In this document: positions 1-4,205 of the stretch, piece after piece | Numbering within the stretch: position 1 is the stretch's first letter | Layout: each line of letters opens with the position of its first letter | Source: an uncultured Sphingomonadaceae bacterium | GTDB lineage: Bacteria; Pseudomonadota; Alphaproteobacteria; Sphingomonadales; Sphingomonadaceae | Direction: 5' to 3' | NCBI GenBank assembly: GCA_937920575.1 | Contig: CAKZSF010000210.1 | Location: 1 to 5,792, forward strand | DNA length: 5,792 nucleotides | The notes under the pieces: model-generated | The model's database searches: none | The model's input: only the letters and a program-made list of their open reading frames with translations | Told to the model about the DNA's origin: nothing | Position numbers and translations under genes: made by a program

Positions 1-12
1 AGGGGAAACACC

Positions 13-831
13 ATGGCCAGCGCGCCTGCCGCCCAACTGCCGCTTTTCTACAAGGAACTTGCACCACTTAACTCGCAAGACCACGCAAAATACAGCTCGC
101 GTTCCAGCGATAGCGCCAGCTGGTTGATCGGTCAGCACGCGATTCCGATCACATCGGACGAATTTGTGCAGGTGCAGCGCGATTTCCCAATCGTGTTTTC
201 GCAAGGCGACAATCCAGTGCCTTTGGCGCTGATGGGCTTGAACGAAGGCGTGAACACTTTCGTTTCTGACGAAGGCAAAGTGACCGAAGATGTCTACATC
301 CCGGCCTATATCCGCCGCTATCCTTTCCTTCTTGCCAAGCTTCAACCTGATAGCGAGCAACTGTCTCTCTGCTTCGATCCAACCTGCGATTTGGTTGGTG
401 AGCACAAGGATGGCCGCCCGCTGTTCGACGGTGATCAGCCTTCGGAAACGACACAACAATTGCTCCAGTTCTGCGAGCAATTCGAGCAAGCCGGTCAGCG
501 CACCGCCGCGATGTTGGAAGAGCTGAAGAAGCACGACCTGCTGATGCCGGGTGAAGTTTCAATCCAAACCACTGAAGATCAGGACAAGCCGTTCGTCTAC
601 CGCGGCTTCCAGATGGTCAATCAGGAAAAGCTGCAGGAAATGCGCGGTGATCAGCTTCGCACTTGGAACCAAAACGGCCTTCTGATGCTGATTTATGCTC
701 ACCTGTTCTCACTTGATCGTATGCGCGTGATCTTCGCGCGTCAGGTGCAGCAGGGTAAAGGCCCGATCGCCGCGAGCGGCGATGCCATGGTCAACGGTGC
801 AGCCGAATCTTCACCGGCAAAGCCTAGCTAA
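13..831 (+). CDS. SapC family protein, function unknown
   Basis: A 272-residue soluble protein of the SapC family (Pfam PF07277 type). The family is named after a Campylobacter S-layer locus, but its role in alphaproteobacteria is not established. Family hallmarks visible here are the IPAYIRRYPFLLA block (residues 96-108), the LCFDP segment (119-123), the G-x-PLFDGDQPS segment (about 134-144), the helical LLQFCEQF region (150-157) and the C-terminal FQMVNQEKL / NGLLMLIYAHLFSL region (199-234). The tail from about residue 247 is low-complexity (Ala, Ser, Gly, Pro). There is no signal peptide or membrane helix. The ATG at 13 is preceded by AGGGGAA at 1-7, a good ribosome binding site, which fixes the start. 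An intrinsic terminator follows the stop, so this is the last gene of its transcript; anything upstream is outside the window. In sphingomonads such genes often sit near TonB-dependent receptor or halogenase-like genes, but that cannot be tested here. Confidence 0.88.
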   Translation: MASAPAAQLPLFYKELAPLNSQDHAKYSSRSSDSASWLIGQHAIPITSDEFVQVQRDFPIVFSQGDNPVPLALMGLNEGVNTFVSDEGKVTEDVYIPAYIRRYPFLLAKLQPDSEQLSLCFDPTCDLVGEHKDGRPLFDGDQPSETTQQLLQFCEQFEQAGQRTAAMLEELKKHDLLMPGEVSIQTTEDQDKPFVYRGFQMVNQEKLQEMRGDQLRTWNQNGLLMLIYAHLFSLDRMRVIFARQVQQGKGPIAASGDAMVNGAAESSPAKPS

Positions 832-860
832 GTCAGGCGTTTTCATTGACGGAATTTAAA

Positions 861-888
861 GGGCGGTCTCTGGCGGGGCCGCCCTTTT
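861..888 (+). terminator. Rho-independent terminator of the SapC-family gene
   Basis: A 10-bp stem pairs 861-870 with 875-884 (two G-U pairs) around a TGGC loop and is followed by TTTTGCTTTG. It begins 30 bp after the stop codon. On the other strand the stem is followed by TTTAAATT, so it might act weakly in both directions. Confidence 0.85.
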
Positions 889-924
889 GCTTTGCCTGTC
901 ACGACCACAATTGAGCGATTTGGC

Positions 925-952
925 TTGAAATTCAGCGCCCGATAGCTATTTT
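925..952 (+). promoter_or_regulatory. Candidate promoter of the small RNA
   Basis: TTGAAA (925-930) and TATTTT (947-952) are 16 bp apart, which would start transcription near 959-960 and give a transcript of about 98 nt. An alternative -10 is TACCCT at 971-976, which would start near 983 and give about 75 nt, closer to the length I recall for suhB/mmgR RNAs but with no good -35. The sequence alone does not decide between them. Confidence 0.35.
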
Positions 953-970
953 CGAAAAACCGCATCGGGC
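937..970. promoter_or_regulatory. Nested 34-bp dyad at the small RNA promoter, possible operator
   Basis: Outer arms GCCCGAT (937-943) and ATCGGGC (964-970) are exact reverse complements. The inner palindrome TTTTCGAAAA (949-958) has the same centre, between 953 and 954. The two 5-bp spacers (944-948 and 959-963) are not symmetric. No T-run follows, so it is not an ordinary terminator. It covers the presumed -10 and start region (or the -35 region if the downstream promoter is used), where a dimeric regulator could bind. The binding role is inference. Confidence 0.4.
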
Positions 971-1057
971 TACCCTCATGGCTCGATCGGTGGATGCGCT
1001 TCGGCGCATTTCCTCCCTGAACCTTGGCCGTCTCGCATTGTGCGAGGCGGCCTTTTT
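960..1057 (+). ncRNA. Small regulatory RNA, suhB/mmgR (alpha-r8)-like
   Basis: Three parts are visible. First, a hairpin pairs ATGCGC (994-999) with GCGCAT (1004-1009) around a cUUCGg tetraloop. Second, an essentially single-stranded stretch contains UUUCCUCCCU (1009-1018) followed by GAACCUU; UCCUCCCU is complementary to Shine-Dalgarno sequences. Third, a 12-bp terminator hairpin (1026-1037 with 1041-1052) is followed by TTTTT. This order, and the UUUCCUCCCU core, match what I recall of the alphaproteobacterial suhB RNA family (Rfam RF00519), called mmgR or alpha-r8 in Sinorhizobium, often present in several copies and acting in trans on mRNAs. The 5' end is uncertain (about 959-985). The family assignment rests on memory of the motif and needs a covariance-model search. 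A 61-codon frame overlapping it is not credible because it runs through the terminator. Confidence 0.7.
1026..1057 (+). terminator. Rho-independent terminator of the small RNA
   Basis: A 12-bp stem (1026-1037 with 1041-1052, one G-U pair) closes a 3-nt TTG loop and is followed directly by TTTTT. It is one of the two strongest hairpins in the window. On the minus strand the stem is followed by AAGGTTCAGG with no T-run, so it should not stop the convergent amidohydrolase transcript efficiently. Confidence 0.9.
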
Positions 1058-1091
1058 CGTAGGTTTGGTATTCTGTTGTGATGGAGCGCAG

Positions 1092-2030
1092 TTACTCCGC
1101 CGCCAATTTGCCAGCCTCTGCGCTGCCCATTGCGGATACTTCTCCGGCGAGAGTTTGCACTAGGCCGACCAGAGCGCTCACGACCGCATCGGTTCCTTGC
1201 CCCAGTTCCAGCATAGACTCGTCGAGATAGGCCGAACGGCACACTTCCAATTGTATGGCATGGATTGCCTTGCGCGGCGCGGCATGCCGATCCAGCACAT
1301 AGCCACCTGCATAAGGCCGGTTATGCGCGATCCCGGACTCGCGCATTTTCCGGTCTTGCAGAACAATCGCGCTCAATCCGGCGCTGCACGCTGCGCCGAA
1401 GCGGTCGCCCAGCACAAATTTGGGCGGATCGTCCTGAGGCAAAGGTGGCATGGAGTGGAGATCAATGAGCAGCGCAGCACCCCACCGCCGCCGTAACCGT
1501 GCCAGTTCGTGCGTCAGCGCCTTATGATAAGGGTCATGAACATCCTCAATTCGCGCCTCAATCTCACCTGATTGCAAAGGCCCACGCCAAATCTCGCCAG
1601 AGCCAGGCAGTCGCCGTGGCACCAGCCCCAATCCACTGCGCACTCGCCGACCAGGAGCGCGCGCCCTAGACGAGATCGGAGCTCCGCCCTGCACCATCGA
1701 CCAGTCTATCTCGTCCCGCGCACGATTGAGATCGATCATCGCCCGCGGTGCCTGCGCAACCAGCAGACTGGCCGAAGTCCGCTCTGCGACCATCTCGGCA
1801 ACTTTATCTATGGCGCGATCCTCCAACCGAATCGCGGCATCGCCTGCACTGCGCATTTGCTCGAGCAATCGCGGCGGATACGCCCTGCCCGCATGCGGCG
1901 CAGCAATCACAATCGGAATCGGAGATGGATCGAAAAGCTTCAGCTCGAACGCAGGCGTTTCACGAAAGCCACCAATGCGGCCGCCTGACACTGTCCGCAC
2001 ATTCGCGGCAGGAGTTGCTTGTTCGACCAT
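1092..2030 (-). CDS. N-formylglutamate amidohydrolase family protein
   Basis: A 312-residue protein of the N-formylglutamate amidohydrolase (HutG-type, PF05013) family. Characterised members are cytoplasmic metal-dependent hydrolases that release formate and glutamate from N-formylglutamate in histidine breakdown. Motifs counted from the chosen start are IAAPHAG (42-48, likely metal-site His), the LEDRAID block (69-75), MIDLNRARDEID (98-109, typical of the family), LLIDLHSMP (187-195, with Asp/His ligand candidates), HNRPYAGGY (236-244) and AIQLEV (258-263). An open frame extends 29 codons further upstream to an ATG at 2117. That extension is Arg-rich and does not look like the family, so the ATG at 2030 is preferred; both starts have weak ribosome binding sites (GGCGA before 2030). 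No other hut gene is nearby, so histidine degradation is uncertain and the true substrate could be another N-acyl amino acid. No convincing minus-strand terminator follows the stop. Confidence 0.88.
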   Translation of the reverse strand: MVEQATPAANVRTVSGGRIGGFRETPAFELKLFDPSPIPIVIAAPHAGRAYPPRLLEQMRSAGDAAIRLEDRAIDKVAEMVAERTSASLLVAQAPRAMIDLNRARDEIDWSMVQGGAPISSRARAPGRRVRSGLGLVPRRLPGSGEIWRGPLQSGEIEARIEDVHDPYHKALTHELARLRRRWGAALLIDLHSMPPLPQDDPPKFVLGDRFGAACSAGLSAIVLQDRKMRESGIAHNRPYAGGYVLDRHAAPRKAIHAIQLEVCRSAYLDESMLELGQGTDAVVSALVGLVQTLAGEVSAMGSAEAGKLAAE

Positions 2031-2201
2031 TCGCCGATTGCTGAAGGCTGCGACTCGGCTTGTAAAGGCGAAATCCCTGTGCAAGCGCATAAACCATTCC
2101 AATCGGCGGTGTTTCATTACTGGCCACGAGCCATTCGGAACAAGATTTTTAACCTCTACAGGTCTAATAGGCTGTCAAACGACACTCGAAGGAATTCGCC
2201 A
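2031..2201. other. Divergent intergenic region between amidohydrolase and cpdR
   Basis: These 171 bp must hold the promoters of both divergent genes, but no strong -35/-10 pair is evident on either strand. On the plus strand TTTTTAACC (2146-2154) contains one TTAACC, the half-site of the CtrA box (TTAA-N7-TTAA), and TAATAG (2165-2170) follows 12 bp after that half-site as a possible -10. No second TTAA lies at the proper spacing. A small imperfect palindrome ACCTCTACAGGT overlaps the same place (2152-2163). Confidence 0.35.
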
Positions 2202-2576
2202 ATGATCCGCATTCTCCTCGCGGAAGATGACGATGCAATGCGTCACTATCTCAAGCGTGCATTGGAAAATGCCGGATATGAGGTCGCTGATGTAGACCGC
2301 GGCTCTGCGGCGATTCCCTTGTTGGAAGAGCATCATTTCGATCTTCTGTTGTCGGACATTGTTATGCCGGAAGTGGACGGGATTGAGCTTGCGCAGAAAT
2401 GCGCTGAGATCAGCCCGCAAACCCGCGTCATGTTCATCACAGGCTTCGCCGCTGTCACAATGAAGGCCAGCCGCGAGCAGCCCAAGGCAAAAGTTCTCTC
2501 CAAACCGTTCCATCTCAACGATCTGGTCTTGGAAGTGGAACGCATTTTTTCCGACGAAGCATCAGTTCAGCTGTAA
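2202..2576 (+). CDS. cpdR: Single-domain response regulator CpdR
   Basis: A 124-residue protein made of one receiver domain with no output domain. The acidic pocket is E8-D9-D10, the phospho-acceptor is D52 in LLLSDIVMPEVDG, the switch Thr is T80 in MFITGFAAV, and the conserved Lys is K101 in LSKPFHL. The start MIRILLAEDDDAMR, the DIVMPxVDGIELA stretch and RVMFITGFAAV are characteristic of CpdR. In Caulobacter, CpdR is phosphorylated through CckA-ChpT; the unphosphorylated form binds ClpX as an adaptor at the cell pole and primes degradation of cell-cycle proteins such as PdeA and, through RcdA/PopA, CtrA. The start at 2202 is set by AAGGA at 2189-2193 and by the receiver-domain N terminus; the frame is open 61 codons further upstream, but that part resembles no protein. 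It is divergent from the amidohydrolase and followed by tRNA-Val. Confidence 0.93.
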   Translation: MIRILLAEDDDAMRHYLKRALENAGYEVADVDRGSAAIPLLEEHHFDLLLSDIVMPEVDGIELAQKCAEISPQTRVMFITGFAAVTMKASREQPKAKVLSKPFHLNDLVLEVERIFSDEASVQL

Positions 2577-2582
2577 TCAGGC

Positions 2583-2611
2583 TTGAAAGCCACCCAAAGC
2601 GGCGCTAATGC
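2583..2611 (+). promoter_or_regulatory. Candidate promoter of tRNA-Val
   Basis: TTGAAA (2583-2588) and TAATGC (2606-2611) are separated by exactly 17 bp. The discriminator that follows (GCCCGCTCGCC from 2610) is GC-rich, as in stringently controlled stable-RNA promoters. Transcription would begin near 2618, giving a 5' leader of about 37 nt before the tRNA. It starts 7 bp after the cpdR stop codon. Confidence 0.5.
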
Positions 2612-2654
2612 GCCCGCTCGCCTCGGACACGGTCAGAGGCAAAAGCGATGGTGC

Positions 2655-2729
2655 GGGCGTATAGCTCAGGGGTAGAGCACTATGTTGACATCGTAGGGGT
2701 CCCAAGTTCAAATCTTGGTACGCCCACCA
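2655..2729 (+). tRNA. tRNA-Val, anticodon GAC
   Basis: A complete cloverleaf can be drawn by hand. The acceptor stem GGGCGTA (2655-2661) pairs with TACGCCC (2719-2725). The D arm is GCTC/GAGC (2664-2667, 2675-2678) around AGGGGTA. The anticodon stem CTATG/CGTAG (2680-2684, 2692-2696) holds loop TTGACAT with anticodon GAC at 2687-2689. The variable loop has 5 nt (2697-2701). The T arm is CCAAG/CTTGG around TTCAAAT (2707-2713). The discriminator is A2726 and CCA is encoded at 2727-2729. It reads GUC directly and GUU by wobble. The gene stands alone, with its own promoter candidate and terminator. Confidence 0.97.
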
Positions 2730-2740
2730 TCGGCTCACGA

Positions 2741-2764
2741 GGCGTCGCGATTGCGGCGCCTTTT
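2741..2764 (+). terminator. Rho-independent terminator after tRNA-Val
   Basis: An 8-bp stem GGCGTCGC (2741-2748) / GCGGCGCC (2753-2760), with one G-U pair, closes a GATT loop and is followed by TTTTGTGT. It lies 12 bp after the tRNA CCA end. Confidence 0.85.
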
Positions 2765-2800
2765 GTGTATTGGCGACGCGTCAAAAATGCCATGCTCGCC

Positions 2801-2828
2801 TTGCGCAAAGCCGCGCAACTGCTAAGAG
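2801..2828 (+). promoter_or_regulatory. icd: Weak candidate promoter of icd
   Basis: TTGCGC (2801-2806) and TAAGAG (2823-2828) are 16 bp apart and would start transcription about 30 bp before the icd ATG. The match is modest. The area also has GCGCAA three times (2803-2808, 2813-2818, 2831-2836), the last two as an 8-bp direct repeat GCGCAACT at 18-bp spacing. Confidence 0.25.
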
Positions 2829-2867
2829 CGGCGCAACTTCTTTTGTGGCACAGAAAACAGGACAATC

Positions 2868-4091
2868 ATGGCGAAGATTCAGGTCAAGAACCCAATCGTA
2901 GAAATCGACGGCGACGAGATGACGCGAATCATCTGGCAATGGATTCGGGAGCGGCTTATTCAGGCCTATCTCGACGTTGACCTGAAATATTACGACCTGT
3001 CGATTGAAAAGCGTGACGAGACGGATGACCAGATCACTGTCGATTGCGCCGAAGCGATCAAGAAATATGGCGTCGGCGTAAAATGCGCGACCATCACGCC
3101 TGACGAAGCCCGCGTGGAAGAGTTTGACCTCAAGAAGATGTGGCGTTCACCCAATGGTACGATCCGCAACATCCTGGGTGGTGTTGTTTTCCGTGAGCCA
3201 ATCGTGATCGACAACGTCCCGCGTCTGGTTCCAGGCTGGACTGATCCGATCGTGGTTGGCCGTCACGCCTTTGGCGACCAGTATCGCGCGACCGACACGC
3301 TGATCCCCGGCGCCGGCAAACTGCGCCTGGTGTTTGAAGGCGAGAATGGCGAGAATCTCGATCTCGAGGTGTTTGAATTCCAGTCGAGCGGCGTTGCCAT
3401 GGCGATGTACAATCTCGACGATTCAATCCGCGACTTCGCGCGCGCATCCATGAACTACGGCCTTGATCGCAAATGGCCCGTCTATCTTTCGACCAAGAAC
3501 ACAATCATGAAGGCCTATGACGGTCGGTTCAAAGATCTGTTCGAGGAAATTTACGAGAGCGAATTCAAAGCGAAGTTTGAAGAAGCTGGCATTTTCTATG
3601 AGCACCGTCTGATTGATGACATGGTCGCCGCCGCCATGAAGTGGAACGGCAAATTTGTCTGGGCCTGTAAGAACTATGACGGTGACGTTCAGTCCGACAC
3701 CGTAGCGCAGGGCTTTGGCTCACTTGGCCTTATGACTTCGGTTCTGATGTCGCCGGATGGCCAGACGGTGGAAGCAGAGGCTGCTCATGGCACAGTGACC
3801 CGTCACTATCGCCAGCACCAGCAAGGCAAAGCGACCAGCACCAACCCGATTGCATCGATCTTCGCGTGGACACGCGGCCTGATGTATCGCGGCAAGTTTG
3901 ACGAAACACCCGAAGTGGTCCGTTTCGCTGAAACTCTGGAGAAAGTCTGCATTCAGACGGTTGAGAACGGCGAGATGACGAAAGACCTCGCGCTGCTGAT
4001 TGGCCCGCAGCAAAACTGGCTGACAACAGAGCAATTCTTCGAAGCGATTGTACGCAATCTCGACGCAGAAATGGCCAACTGGTCTGCCTGA
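2868..4091 (+). CDS. icd: NADP-dependent isocitrate dehydrogenase, dimeric eukaryote-like type
   Basis: A 407-residue cytoplasmic enzyme that oxidatively decarboxylates isocitrate to 2-oxoglutarate with NADP+ and Mg2+/Mn2+ in the TCA cycle. Sequence and length fit the subfamily that includes human IDH1/IDH2, which is common in alphaproteobacteria, and not the E. coli type. Catalytic residues are in register with human IDH1: the SPNGTIRN loop (94-101) with R100, then R109, R132 in [10 protein letters not shown] and Y139. After a two-residue offset come K210 (IDH1 K212), D250 (D252), and D273 and D277 (D275, D279) in [10 protein letters not shown]312-H313 in HGTVTRHYR match the NADP 2'-phosphate contacts R314-H315, supporting NADP specificity. 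The ATG at 2868 has AGGA at 2859-2862, 5 bp upstream. The gene is monocistronic: a tRNA terminator lies before it and a long hairpin after it. Nothing appears missing or altered. Confidence 0.97.
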   Translation: MAKIQVKNPIVEIDGDEMTRIIWQWIRERLIQAYLDVDLKYYDLSIEKRDETDDQITVDCAEAIKKYGVGVKCATITPDEARVEEFDLKKMWRSPNGTIRNILGGVVFREPIVIDNVPRLVPGWTDPIVVGRHAFGDQYRATDTLIPGAGKLRLVFEGENGENLDLEVFEFQSSGVAMAMYNLDDSIRDFARASMNYGLDRKWPVYLSTKNTIMKAYDGRFKDLFEEIYESEFKAKFEEAGIFYEHRLIDDMVAAAMKWNGKFVWACKNYDGDVQSDTVAQGFGSLGLMTSVLMSPDGQTVEAEAAHGTVTRHYRQHQQGKATSTNPIASIFAWTRGLMYRGKFDETPEVVRFAETLEKVCIQTVENGEMTKDLALLIGPQQNWLTTEQFFEAIVRNLDAEMANWSA

Positions 4092-4126
4092 CTTTCATTT
4101 GGGTTAGCCCAATTATCAAATCATCG

Positions 4127-4168
4127 ATGCGGGAACCGGGCTTTCATACCCGGTTCCCGCATTGTCTT
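4127..4168 (+). terminator. Strong hairpin, probable icd terminator
   Basis: A perfect 14-bp stem pairs 4127-4140 with 4149-4162 around the 8-nt loop CTTTCATA, starting 35 bp after the icd stop. The tract after it is poor (TGTCTT), so termination may be incomplete or the hairpin may mainly protect the icd mRNA 3' end. A smaller hairpin TTGGG-TTAG-CCCAA (4099-4112) precedes it. Confidence 0.7.
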
Positions 4169-4192
4169 GCGTGACATGCGCGCATCGCACGC
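4169..4192. promoter_or_regulatory. Nested 24-bp dyad upstream of the antiporter gene
   Basis: Outer arms GCGTG (4169-4173) and CACGC (4188-4192) and the inner palindrome ATGCGCGCAT (4176-4185) share one centre (4180/4181), so 20 of 24 positions are symmetric. It ends 13 bp before the antiporter ATG. It could be an operator, or an mRNA hairpin next to the start if transcription begins upstream; no clear promoter accompanies it. Confidence 0.35.
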
Positions 4193-4205
4193 GTAATTGA
4201 CAGGC

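Noticed and set aside
149..562. A long minus-strand frame inside the SapC-family gene
   Set aside because: It is a shadow of the plus-strand gene, with Arg/Ser/Pro-rich composition typical of antisense frames in GC-rich DNA.
978..1163. A 61-codon open frame on the plus strand overlapping the small RNA
   Set aside because: It runs straight through the strong terminator at 1026-1057 and into the antisense of the amidohydrolase, has no ribosome binding site, and resembles no protein.
2031..2117. A 29-residue N-terminal extension of the amidohydrolase starting at the ATG at 2117
   Set aside because: The extension is Arg-rich, unlike the family, lacks a ribosome binding site, and would shrink the divergent promoter region to 84 bp. 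Kept only as an alternative start.
2019..2201. A 61-residue N-terminal extension in frame with CpdR
   Set aside because: The receiver domain begins exactly at the ATG at 2202, which has a good AAGGA site. The extension is not protein-like and would fill the whole divergent promoter region.
2655..2729. tRNA-Val as an integration site of a mobile element
   Set aside because: No integrase, no repeated tRNA 3' fragment and no compositional break are visible downstream; icd follows directly.
2648..2980. A 110-codon plus-strand frame and a 61-codon minus-strand frame (2680-2865) across the tRNA
   Set aside because: Both translate tRNA-Val and its terminator. The plus-strand frame also overlaps icd in another frame.
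4197..4202. A perfect TTGACA as a -35 box
   Set aside because: It lies 3 bp before the antiporter ATG, and no acceptable -10 is found at 16-18 bp. It would require transcription to start inside the gene, useful only if the ATG at 4236 were the real start.
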